Shown here piece by piece: positions 30,820 through 42,925 of a DNA stretch of 64,000 nt. Under the pieces are notes generated by a model, which had not been told where the DNA came from, made no database searches, and was given only the letters and a program-made list of their open reading frames with translations. The stretch comes from Pleodorina starrii (lineage: Eukaryota > Chlorophyta > Chlorophyceae > Chlamydomonadales > Volvocaceae). Numbering within the stretch: the stretch's first letter is position 1; each line of letters opens with the position of its first letter. Made by a program: the position numbers and the translations under genes. The stretch lies in assembly GCA_030267565.1 (NCBI GenBank), contig BRXU01000026.1:434001-498000 (forward strand), read 5' to 3'.

Positions 30820-33800
30820 GCGACTCGCCCTGAGACAGGACGAGCACCGGGGGCCCTGACCGGGCCGAGACACAGCGCAGGGGCAGGCGCGCGGCTACGT
30901 CCGTCTGTTCCGCCGCGCGCGCCTCACTCCCTCACTCGCGTCAGCCAGGGGCACCCACCACGGCCCCTGGCCAACCAACTCAGCGGCGCAGACGACTGCG
31001 GGCCGCGCTTAGCGGGAGCCACGCGAGAGGCGTCACACACCTCAACCAAAAAACGCCTACCAAGACTAGCTACCACCCCCCACCTGGCCAGCCTCCTCGC
31101 GCGCTCACGGGGCTCTAGAGCTCTACGCAAAGAGTGCCTCTGAACGCCCTCTACCCCTGGGGCAGGGGCCCACAACAACGGGGCGGCACCACCGCAGCCC
31201 AGAAAAAACGAGGCAAGGGAATGCCCACCTAGGCCCCCAGACAAGGTCCCTCACGAGGACGAGGGGCTGAGTCCCCTCACCAAGGGCTCCCTCGAAAGCC
31301 AGCACAGCAAGGAGCCCAACTGCCACAACGAACACGACAACCAAGGTGTTGCTGCAGGAACCGCTCGCTAAGGCACACACCCGCACGTTGGCCCGCCAGG
31401 CGGCCTCCTCCTGGGGGCTACAGGTTCCCCGACACTGCCCAGCGCGGGGCAGAACAAACACCCACGGCCGCGGGGGGGATGACAAGCCGGCGCGGCGCCC
31501 CCCTGGAAAACCCACTACTGGGCACGGCTCATAGGCGCTGCCTGCCCTCGCCTACCACGCGGAGAAAACCTGCCCCTCCGTCCCTGGCCGCCTGCGGAGC
31601 CCAGCACCACCTACCCTCCCTCTGCAACCCCTCCCTCTCGCTCCACCTCTCCCTCTCCCTAAAGCGTCAAAACTGCAGGCCTCCCGCGCCGCACTCCTCA
31701 GCCGCCAGACAGCACAAAACCGCCCCTTACTCCTCGACGGGCCCCGTCTCCCGGGAAGAGGGTACACACCCACACTCACACCAGACAAAGCACACTGGCC
31801 TGCTCCTTCCCCTCCCTGCTAGCCCCCGAGACCCTCGGCCAGGAAACCCCTGCCCGCACGTCCAGCCCTCCCCTTGCCCACCGCCCTTCCTGCTCTCCTC
31901 GCTCCACTCGCCCTCTCCAGGCTTCCCCCCCCAGCCCTCCAATCCCCACCCGGCCTATACGTGGATAACCCCCACCCTCCTCCCCCCCACCGCCCGCTCC
32001 CTCCTCCCCTCCGACCAACGCCCCTGCCGCGTCACTAGCACAGCTGCTTAGGCCGTGATCTCCACCGGGGCTGCGCACCGCATTCGCTCCTCAACGACCG
32101 CTAGGATGGGGTGTTGCGGCCCCACTCTGTCCCAGCCGTGCCGGGGGATCTCCAGCGCCGCGAACGAGCGCAAGCGCGCCCAGAAGTCCGTCACCGCGCG
32201 GGCGCGCGCCCGGTCCAGCGGCGAGGCTTCGGCTGCACCCCGCGCTGCTGCCGCTGCTGCCCCTACTGCTGCCGCCGCCGCTTCCCCCGCCGCCACCTCT
32301 CCGGCCCCTGCTTCCTGCGTCGGTGATTCACCCGCGGGGGCGTTCAGCGCGGGTCCCTCCTGCTGTGTTGCCCCTCCCTCCCGGACGAAGAAGTCAGTGA
32401 TGGCCCGCTGGCGCGGTCCCTGTCGCTGGGGCTGCTCTGGCTGGGGCTGCGCCTGTTGCTGCTGCTGTTGCTGCTGCTGCCCCGTCGCTGCTGCGGCCCC
32501 ATCCCGCCCCTGCCTTCGGGTTGCTGCTCGAAGGCAGCACCTTCCAACTTCCATGGCGGACAGCGCCGCTAGGGCGATCACGTCCCAGGGGGCCTGCTCG
32601 CACCCAGGTGGCGCTTGGGCGAGCCAGAGTTGCTGCCGGGTGGTGGTGGCCCCCGCTGCTGCTTGGGGGGGTGGCAGGTGCCGGTCGATCTGCTCCCGAA
32701 CGGCCCTCGCGACCGGGCATTCCCAGAAGTGGTGCAGTCGCGGGGAGCAGGGTCGGCCGGCATCGGCCTCCCCATAGGCCCCGCACCCGCACGCCTCAAT
32801 GGGCACCCGGGCCAGGTGTGTGTTGCCAGGCAGGGGTACGCCGTCCACCGCTAGGCGCCACATAGTCTCCTTGTTGTCGTTCTCCCAGCGCACTCCGGAC
32901 CACAGGCGTGCCTGGGTTGCCCGGAAACGGCTGAGCTCGGCGGCGAGGTGGGGAGGCGCCTGGTTCTCCGGCGTGCTCAGGGCCTCCCGCACAAACTCGG
33001 TGACCAAAGCCACTCGCCGCTCGCTGGCCGGCCCGTCCTGTAGTTGTGTCGCCTGGCTGACCGTCAGGCGGCGGAGCGGCACTGCGTCCGTTCCCCCGGG
33101 AAGGCGCCACCCCAGTCGCCCGACGATCATGGCCATCACCTGCGCGCAAACTGGCGGTGGCGGTGCCGGCGGTTGCTGTTGCTGCTGGAGTCCTTCCGCC
33201 TCCGCCTGCTGCCGCTGCTGCTGTAGCCTGGTCTCCACCACACCCGCTGCCTCCAGCCAGGCCGGGCTGATATCGTTTTGCAAGGCCCCCAGAGCTGCGC
33301 GGGCCGTTTCCTTGTCCTGCAGCTGGGCTGGGGTCGCGGCTGGGTCGAGGTGCTCCCGGGCCCACTCATGCCAGGCCGCTCCTTGGAGGGTGGTGGCTGG
33401 GCTGCCGTCCAGTGTCACCCATACCCGTACCAGGTCTCCTACCGTGCGCAGTTTCCTGCATGACGTTAGCCCCGCATGGTATGCTTCCAGGCCCGGTCGA
33501 CGGCTGACGGCCACGACGTTTGCGTCGTTGGCGGCGTTGGGCAGCAGCGGGTTGCCCCACAGCGCGGCCCCCCAGCACCAGTCGCCGGGCACCAGCGGAG
33601 ATCTGCCCATGTCCTCCGGCGGCGGCAGGTGCCCCAGGGCCCCCACGATCCGGCTGATGTCGGCGGGCAGGTCGCTGCCGCCAAGCCAGGGCCCCGTGGC
33701 CCGGGCGGTTGTCAGGGCCCACGGCTGGAAAGCGGGGTGGACGAGCTCCAGGTAGGCGGACAGTGTGCGGATCCAAGGGTGTAGGACCCTGGCCTCACTG

Positions 33801-35785
33801 CCGGCTGCCACTGCCCCCCCGCCATCCCCGCCTGCCTCCACGGCCGCCTCAGCTCCCACACCCCCTTCCCCATCTCCTGCCGTCGGCATAGCCTGCGCCA
33901 TGAAGCGTACGGCCCAGACCGCGTGGCGCGCACGAATGTGTTGGGAGAGCGGTAGCAGGCCAAAGCCCCCGGCCGATGGGTGGCCGGCCAGGAGACTGCT
34001 GGGTATGCCGGTGAGGCGCTGGCCCCGGTCCTCTGGGCCCTGTCGCCGGTCGACTAGGCGGGCCGTCAGCCGCCCGATGTGGTTCAGCGTGCTGTCCGGG
34101 GGCGGCCCGCCGTGCTCCATGTGCCAGGTGACCGTTTGCAGGCCGTAGGCTGACGCAGCGGTGGCCCGGCCAAAGGCCGACAGCGGGAAGCGGGAGAGCC
34201 GCTGCATCCGCTTGTAGGCCCCCGCCAGCATCTTGGGCCAGTCGGGCTGCGGGGGGCTGGGCCGGTTGTCCACCGGCAAGTTCAGGGCTGTGACGGTGGT
34301 GACTACTTTGAGCCCGCCAATGGTTTCCTGCTGCGGCTGGTGTTGCTGCTGCGGTGGCTGCGGCTGTTGCCTGCCCGCCGGTTGTGGTTGCTGCTGCGGG
34401 TTCTCGGCGCCCACCCTCAGAAGCTCTACTTTATCCAGATTGAGGCGTTGGCCTGATGCCCGGGCAAAGGTCTCCATGGCCTCCAGGAAGGATGGCACGG
34501 ACTCCTCGCTCTCGAGCGCCACTTCGGTGTCGTCCGCGAACTGGCAGGCTGTGATGCGGTCTGGAGCACTGGGTAGTAGTCTGACTCCCACGTCTCGGCT
34601 CTGTAGCCAGCATAGCAGGGCCTGAGCGACAAAGAGGTACAGCAGGGGCGCAAGGGGGCACCCCTGCCGCACACCTGCCTCCATCACGACCAGCCTCGAT
34701 TTGAAGCCGTTGACCACGGCTCGTGCCTGCGTGTTGCTGAGTAGCAGCTGTACCCAGCTGCACAGCTGCGGGCCCGCCCCCATCGTCTCCATTGCGGCCA
34801 GCAGGAAGCCACGGTCCACCGTGTCGTATGCCTTCGCGAAGTCCAGGAACGCCAGGAGGCCCCGGCGGTTCTGCTTGCGGAGGAGGTGGGATAGGTGGCG
34901 CAGGAACATCACGCTGGCCCCGATGAGTCGTTTGGGGAGGAAGGCCGATTGTTCGGGGGAGATGACGCTTCCCAGGGCTGGGCCCAGGCGGTTGGCCAGC
35001 ACCTTGGCGAGCAGACGGTAGTCTGAGCACAGCAGCGTGATGGGGCGGTAGTTTCCGGGCTGTTTGGGGTCGCCCTTCTTGTAGAGCACCGTGATAACGC
35101 CCTCAAGGAAACCGGCCGGCACCTGCCCCGTCATGCCAATGGCGGTGAATAGGCCGGCCATGGTGGGGCCAATGGCGGACCAGAACTTGCGGTACAGGTC
35201 GGCTGGGATGCCGTCCCATCCTGGTGCCTTGCCGGGCTGGCTCTTGACCAGCGCGACTCGCAGCTCTGCTGCTGTGATGGTTTTGGAGCCCAGCTGCTCA
35301 TCCGCCTCAGTGGGGAGCCTGATGTTGGCCGCAGACAGCTGTGCTAGCACCGCCTGTCGAGCATCGGGGCTGACGAAAGTGGGTGTCCGGCAGATCTCGG
35401 CCCAGAAATCCGCTACGACCTGCGGCAGTTGTGCTGGATTGGTGACCAGGCGACCGGTGCGTGCTTGGAGCGCGACTGGGGCGGGCTGGTGCTCGGCCGT
35501 CTGGGCTTGCAGGAATGCTGTCAGGGCGGGGCCGGCCCGCTCACCCGCCCGGAGCCAATGGGCGCGTGTTTCTTTCGCTGCCTTGCGGCCGTCCTCTTGG
35601 TGTGCCCTGGCTAAGGCCGCCTGTGCCTCCGCTAATTGCTGCAGCGGCTGGGGTGCTGTGGGCGCTGCATCAACTGCCTGCTGGGCCAGCTGAACCGCTG
35701 TGAGTGCCTCCCGGGCACGGGTGCCGGGCCGCTGCCTGCACTGTTGTGCTGCACTGTATTTATCCTTACTTACAGCTGGAAGAGT
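30820..35785 (-). mobile_element. 5'-truncated L1-type LINE
   Basis: Minus-strand LINE with an RT frame (35785-32048) and a C-rich 3' region (about 32047-30820) lacking other genes. The APE nuclease that should precede the RT is absent, so the copy is 5'-truncated at about 35760-35785. The 3' region is related to a fragment at 52560-53150. I could not find a convincing target duplication, so the ends are approximate. Confidence 0.75.
32048..35785 (-). CDS. L1-type reverse transcriptase, N-truncated
   Basis: Open for about 1245 codons from the stop at 35786-35788. The first internal start-like codon is at 35350, but homology (a helical, Ala/Gln-rich pre-RT region, TGRLVTNPAQL, VADFWAEIC) continues upstream. 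RT core: GKAPGWDGIPADLY (about 35230), YRPITLL, DFAKAYDTVDR, VRQGCPLAPLLY, and FADD at about 34530. After the thumb is a zf-RVT-like zinc region (CGCG...HHFWECPVARAV, about 32790-32690). Poly-Gln from a CTG run lies near 32455-32480. The endonuclease domain is missing, so it is probably not autonomous, though the RT itself has no stop or frameshift. Confidence 0.88.
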   Translation of the reverse strand, partial: TLPAVSKDKYSAAQQCRQRPGTRAREALTAVQLAQQAVDAAPTAPQPLQQLAEAQAALARAHQEDGRKAAKETRAHWLRAGERAGPALTAFLQAQTAEHQPAPVALQARTGRLVTNPAQLPQVVADFWAEICRTPTFVSPDARQAVLAQLSAANIRLPTEADEQLGSKTITAAELRVALVKSQPGKAPGWDGIPADLYRKFWSAIGPTMAGLFTAIGMTGQVPAGFLEGVITVLYKKGDPKQPGNYRPITLLCSDYRLLAKVLANRLGPALGSVISPEQSAFLPKRLIGASVMFLRHLSHLLRKQNRRGLLAFLDFAKAYDTVDRGFLLAAMETMGAGPQLCSWVQLLLSNTQARAVVNGFKSRLVVMEAGVRQGCPLAPLLYLFVAQALLCWLQSRDVGVRLLPSAPDRITACQFADDTEVALESEESVPSFLEAMETFARASGQRLNLDKVELLRVGAENPQQQPQPAGRQQPQPPQQQHQPQQETIGGLKVVTTVTALNLPVDNRPSPPQPDWPKMLAGAYKRMQRLSRFPLSAFGRATAASAYGLQTVTWHMEHGGPPPDSTLNHIGRLTARLVDRRQGPEDRGQRLTGIPSSLLAGHPSAGGFGLLPLSQHIRARHAVWAVRFMAQAMPTAGDGEGGVGAEAAVEAGGDGGGAVAAGSEARVLHPWIRTLSAYLELVHPAFQPWALTTARATGPWLGGSDLPADISRIVGALGHLPPPEDMGRSPLVPGDWCWGAALWGNPLLPNAANDANVVAVSRRPGLEAYHAGLTSCRKLRTVGDLVRVWVTLDGSPATTLQGAAWHEWAREHLDPAATPAQLQDKETARAALGALQNDISPAWLEAAGVVETRLQQQRQQAEAEGLQQQQQPPAPPPPVCAQVMAMIVGRLGWRLPGGTDAVPLRRLTVSQATQLQDGPASERRVALVTEFVREALSTPENQAPPHLAAELSRFRATQARLWSGVRWENDNKETMWRLAVDGVPLPGNTHLARVPIEACGCGAYGEADAGRPCSPRLHHFWECPVARAVREQIDRHLPPPQAAAGATTTRQQLWLAQAPPGCEQAPWDVIALAALSAMEVGRCCLRAATRRQGRDGAAAATGQQQQQQQQQAQPQPEQPQRQGPRQRAITDFFVREGGATQQEGPALNAPAGESPTQEAGAGEVAAGEAAAAAVGAAAAAARGAAEASPLDRARARAVTDFWARLRSFAALEIPRHGWDRVGPQHPILAVVEERMRCAAPVEITA

Positions 35786-36685
35786 TTAACCAACGACTTA
35801 GTCGTTCTGAAGGCCGGATGAGTTAAACACAAAACTTACCCACTAATGTGGCTGGAAGAATTACGCGGAGGATTTACCCAATCTTATACCCAGTGGGTGG
35901 CATGCTTAACCAATAGAGGAATCAGGTTCGCGACCTTTACACGACGTCCGGGCTTTGCAAGCACCGTTTTTGAGTAGTCCTACTAAAGGCACTAGACGTG
36001 ACTCCTCCATCTAAGACGCATCGCAAGTTATTGCCAACACGGGGTACAGGGCAGGAAATAGACATGCAACAGCAGGCACCTATGAAGCACCACCTTGCAC
36101 GCATCCCTCTGCATCACCAATTCATCCATGGCACCAGGAGCGCGCCGTTGTGGCACATAACCCACACGAAATCAAATGGCCTAAGGTCACCACCGACGGT
36201 TGCCTACCGACGGGCACCACCGGAGCCAAAAACACGACCCAATTCATCAAGAGGGCTAGGAGGGCCGCATGCAGCCTAGCGCCACTGTATGGTGGCTGAC
36301 AGATATGGTAGCAGGTGACGACACACACTGCCTTGCCCACTACTCAACAATGTGGGGCCAACACTGCACTAGATAGTGCACTCATCTCCCCATGAAGCAA
36401 CACCCCCACGATACCGACAAACAGATAGCAATCCAAGTCAGACCATGGCGCTCCATCTGAGTACCAATACAACATGCCTGCAATATCCTACCCTGCAGTC
36501 AGGCTGGCATACATACGTACATGTGCGAAGCACCTTTGATCCGCCTACTGATGCTTAGCAAAGCAAGCCCGCATGAGGCTTCATGCCAGTGAAGCATAAC
36601 AACTGAGTACTTCGAACTCTCTGCCATCCCCCTCCCCCCGCACCCCCGCCGCCGTGTCCCCACCCCCGCTGCAGGCAACAATCCT
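35786..36685. other. Intergenic, nothing recognised
   Basis: No coding exon, tRNA or repeat was identified; only short unsupported frames. Confidence 0.35.
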
Positions 36686-37750
36686 TTACTCCGCTGTCTG
36701 CCCCTTGTCGGGCTGCCCCCCCGCCATGTCCAGGGCCCCCTTGACAGCTCGCCGAGCGTTGATGAGTGAGGCCTCTTGCAGCCCCCACTTGAGCTTTGCA
36801 AAGTCGATGGCGTTTCTGCCATCCATCACCGCCAGCAGGCCGACCACCGGCCACTCAACCTGTGAATGTAAAAAACGCAGTGCAGTGTGATGTTTCAATA
36901 GTCACCACTCGTTGATTTACACGTGTATGGTAGGTGTGCACGCACTCGTCCCCTTACCTCTGCAAACATGACCGGGCACTTCATAGTCCCGTCAAAGTCG
37001 GGCACTGGCACGGGCAGGTGGATGACACCCGGCCAGTTCTTGGTGGCCGTTGTCGACACGACCAGGACCTTCACCTTGCTACCAGGCTCCGCCTCGGCGT
37101 CCTGCACGCGAATGAATGCCCGCTTCAGAAGATGATACTGCAGACAGCACACCACATCTACACTTTCGGACCACTTACCAGTGGCCCCAGAAGCAAGCCC
37201 ACCGCCAAGGGCAGTGGCTTGCCCTTTGCACTGGCCTTGGCGCCGACCAAGAAGAAGCCCACAATGGGGTCATCGACCGCCTTGCCTTGCAGATATGCAG
37301 CGTGGTCTCGAGCTGCTGTTGTAGGTGTCCAGCTCGCTGGGGTCGCTGTCCAGAAGCTGCGTCCAGCTGATCTTCTTGGGGACCGTGGCACCGGGTACCC
37401 GGCCCCTATTTTCTGCATCACGGCCAACCCAGCCAACCGATACACGCGAGCCCCAACGGATGGATCAGACAGACAGAGCTGGGGTGTATGTGTTGGGTGG
37501 GGGGCAACTCATGCTGCTGCACAGAACAGGGTTTCCGTCCACCCGCCCCTAAGCCCCAACCCCGACAACCCCACACACCATCCAGCTTGGTGGTGTGTGG
37601 GGTTTAACCTGATGCACGGACATGATCCGATCCGATCGATCCACCCCACCCAGCCACCAGCCAAGAGATTAAAAAGCAACTCGCTCACCCTTGTTGTCCT
37701 GCCCAGTGTCAGTACGCTTGGTCGGCCGGTTCCGCCATTTGTTATACAGG
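36686..37750 (-). pseudogene. Spliced gene remnant of unknown function
   Basis: At least four minus-strand exons join at GT-AG sites. About 37750-37685 (SGNKVLYNKWRNRPTKRTD) ends at a GTGAGC donor. About 37410-37179 (VPKKISWTQLLDSDPSELD, then VDDPIVGFFLVGAKA) ends at GTAAGTGG. 37137-36958 (YHLLKRAFIRVQDAEAE to KCPVMFAE) ends at GTAAGG. 36859-36686 (VEWPVVGLLAVMDGRNAIDF to GQTAE, stop) completes it. Within the second exon, near 37310, the protein-like frame changes, so the copy is probably broken. No domain is recognised. It could be a host gene or a domesticated or decayed transposon gene. Confidence 0.5.
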
Positions 37751-38534
37751 ACCTTGTTGCCACTTTCTTTAGATGCGGACCTCGAGATCTTCAAGGTTGT
37801 CTACGGCTATCGTGCGGCGCGGCAGGAAAGCACGCGCGTCTGCCCAGCGCTGTGCATGTTCGGGTGCGAGCTGCTCACGGCTGGCTGGCGAACAAGCCGA
37901 GGCGGACAAGCCGGATGAGGGGGACGAGGAACCCGATGAATTGCAGGCGGCTGATTTCGCAGCCATGCAAGCCCGCTGGAGCAAGCTAGAAGGAATCACT
38001 ACGCAGGTGGATGATAACTTGGTACGGGCCAAGGAGCGACAGATGCTCGATTTCACAAAACGGAAGCGAACCGTCTCGGCTGTTCCGGAAACAGCTAAGG
38101 AGGGTGCCCAGAAATCCCGCAAGATGATGGATCACGCGCAACAGACTGAGCCTGCCTTCTACGAACCTGCTCTTGTAACAGGACTACAAAACATTAATGG
38201 CAGCCAGTCGGGTGGCAGGCCCACATCCGTTATTAATCCGAGCTCTACCCCTCCAGCCTCCGGCCAGCAAGACGCTTTACAACATCTGCCTGATCTGGAG
38301 GAAAACGCGAAGGTGTACCGATGGGTCAAAAGGACGCACAAGCTGGGTCTGGATAGGGACGGAGGGACTTTTTTTTCCAGTCATACAACCACACGGGTAC
38401 TCTGGCATTCCTTAAGACGGCCGATGATCGACCCTTCACCATTCCCACACACCAGATGCTGGTTTAGGGACTTAAGGGGAGCTCATGTGACAGCTGGGAG
38501 ACCAACCCATTCACATCTAAAACAACAATGGTAA
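37691..38534 (+). pseudogene. Unidentified plus-strand coding relic
   Basis: A 253-codon frame (37773-38534) with a charged, helix-prone middle (EEPDELQAADFAAMQ, KLEGITTQVDD, AKERQMLDFTKRKR) that looks protein-coding. An overlapping frame (37691-37918) reads LDADLEIFKVVYGYRAARQ just upstream, suggesting one gene with a frameshift near 37880. No domain recognised, no clear start. It overlaps the 5' end of the minus-strand remnant by about 60 bp. Confidence 0.35.
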
Positions 38535-38811
38535 CTCAACAGCTGGGCACTCGACGAGCCGCAAGGTTCCCAGATGTACAACCGTACTACTCAATGACAC
38601 CCATTCCTTGTATCGGAACAAGGACGAACCTTTTCCACAATCCTTCCGGACAAGTAAGGACCAGGATCCGGTACAAATCATGTAGCGGAAAATACAAATA
38701 GTGCCGGAGCAGCCAACTGCTGCCATACACTCTCACCAACACTTAGCCTGACACCGAATCAGCGGCTAACTACTCTAAATCCTTCTGGTCACTTGAGGAT
38801 GTTTAATCGTC

Positions 38812-39110
38812 ATGAGCAGGGAGGGCTCCTACCTTCGCCGTCCCACTAGGAACAGCCGTAAGGTGTACGCCACACTCGCCGGCCTGGCCGTGGGCAGTGG
38901 AAAGGTCTACCGCAGTTCTAAGCGGTAATATGCGGGCAAAATAGAGAAAAGTAGGACCGCCCACTCGACTTTGCGGTCATCGCGCCGTCATGAGCCTGCC
39001 ACCACGGCGGCTGAGATGGAGACGGGCAACACGGAGCAGGGCAGGTCTCTACGGTACGCTGCTGCATTACCTCGATAAATTTAGGCACCAAAGTATCAGC
39101 TAAAGGGGAC
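38812..39110 (+). pseudogene. Diverged KRYYAGK-family relic
   Basis: From ATG 38812: MSREGSYLRRPTRNS, RKVYATLAGLAVGSGKVYRSSKR, then TAA at 38926-38928 at the tyrosine position of KRYYAGK, followed in frame by YAGKIEKSRTAHS. This aligns with RKLYVTLAGFATGSVKVFHSHKRYYAGKF at 30178. Protein-level similarity without obvious nucleotide identity means the family is older than the inverted arms. Function unknown. Confidence 0.5.
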
Positions 39111-40018
39111 AGGAGCACAGTGTACATCGTCTTCATACGGCACTGTGTGCGGCTGAGCAGCTCTGATAAACGTTCCTTAGAGACGCTTAGGGCCTACCCT
39201 AGCCCGTGTATCACACACGAAAATGATTGGGGATTCACGCTAGGTGGCCCGATGCGCGTGGGCGCGACAGTGCCCATATGGATGAAAGCTACTACTTGGA
39301 TGTTTATGTTAAAGGCTAGCACCAGCGCAGCAACCCCAGTACGACCCGATGGCGAGCTGTCTAGGATAATTTATGTACCATCATGCAGGGGGTGGGGAAT
39401 GGTAGGAAAGAAACAAATCACACCGTGCTCGCGAAAGCGTTTTGCTTTCAGACTTGAATTTTGACCTGTGTATAAAGGTAATGATCTACTAATTCCCTAG
39501 GAAGTGCCTGAGAGTTAGTGCACTGGAATTGTGACCGAACAGTTACCAGTTCGATCCCGGCCTTCGCAGAGGGTTGGGTGACTCTTGGGGCCCTAGTATA
39601 GGAAGGAACAGCAGGCGATCGCATGGCTCACTCAGATCACACCTGTTTCCATCCAGGTCCTGGCTGGGAGATGCTGGCTGCACTCGGGGGCGCAGCTGGT
39701 GTAACGGCCGCAGCGCAGGCGGGCGTCAGCAATGCTGTCGTGAATGCGGAGCCCAAAGAGGAAGAACTGAGTGCTGGGTGAGTGCCGGGTGCAGCGGGGG
39801 CCGTAGGTTAAGTGGACGGGGTGGCCGAGGCAGGGGCCGGAGGAGCTGAGCCCACGGCCGGCAGGGCCCGGCCTAGGCCTTTCCTGAATGCTGTCAAGTA
39901 AAATTTATTTGACAAGTGCAGTTGCTTTAGTGATAAAACGGTTTGGTCGTTTGTTGAGAAATGGACAAACTCGGTCAGATTGCTATAAGTTAAGACTGCC
40001 CCTACATAGAGCAGGCGA
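39111..40018. other. Intergenic; short Ala-rich frame
   Basis: A small plus frame at 39623-39781 encodes about 52 residues ending EPKEEELSAG, superficially like the acidic end of ribosomal P-proteins but too short to call. A weak tRNA-like B-box (AGTTCGATCCC) lies near 39549. Nothing firm. Confidence 0.25.
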
Positions 40019-40090
40019 GGGGCTTTAGCTCAGTGGTAGAGCGCGCGCTTTGCATGCGTGAGGTCACCGGTTCGAACCCGGTATGCTCCA
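40019..40090 (+). tRNA. tRNA-Ala(TGC)-like sequence
   Basis: 72 nt with D-arm (GCTC...GAGC), anticodon loop TTTGCAT (anticodon TGC), T-arm ACCGG-TTCGAAC-CCGGT, and discriminator A. The acceptor stem GGGGCTT/ATGCTCC has one T-T mismatch. No clean Pol III T-run follows. It may be a true gene or the head of a SINE, because a short body and a long ATT repeat follow. Confidence 0.7.
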
Positions 40091-40243
40091 GGTTTCTTGG
40101 CTACAGCAACAGCTTCTATTCTGCTACAGGCCATCCATGGCTACAGCTATTGCTATGGCTGTAGCCAGGGCTGTAGCTGTACCTTTAAGCAATGGCTGTA
40201 GCCATGGACAGTATTCACAGTCGGGGCTATATCAGCTATCTGC

Positions 40244-42925
<2,682 letters not shown>

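Noticed and set aside
31479..32051. 190-codon plus frame rich in Pro/Ser
   Set aside because: Low-complexity C-rich 3' region of the L1 element; no start context or domain.
32055..35703. Several plus-strand frames of 100-318 codons
   Set aside because: They are antisense shadows of the GC-rich L1 RT frame, with no domain and Arg/Pro/Gly-rich composition.
30800..35790. Target-site duplication for the L1 element
   Set aside because: Only 5-6 base matches (CACTG) were found near both ends, which is not above chance.
39515..39575. tRNA-like sequence with AGTTCGATCCC B-box
   Set aside because: No cloverleaf could be drawn; acceptor and anticodon stems fail.
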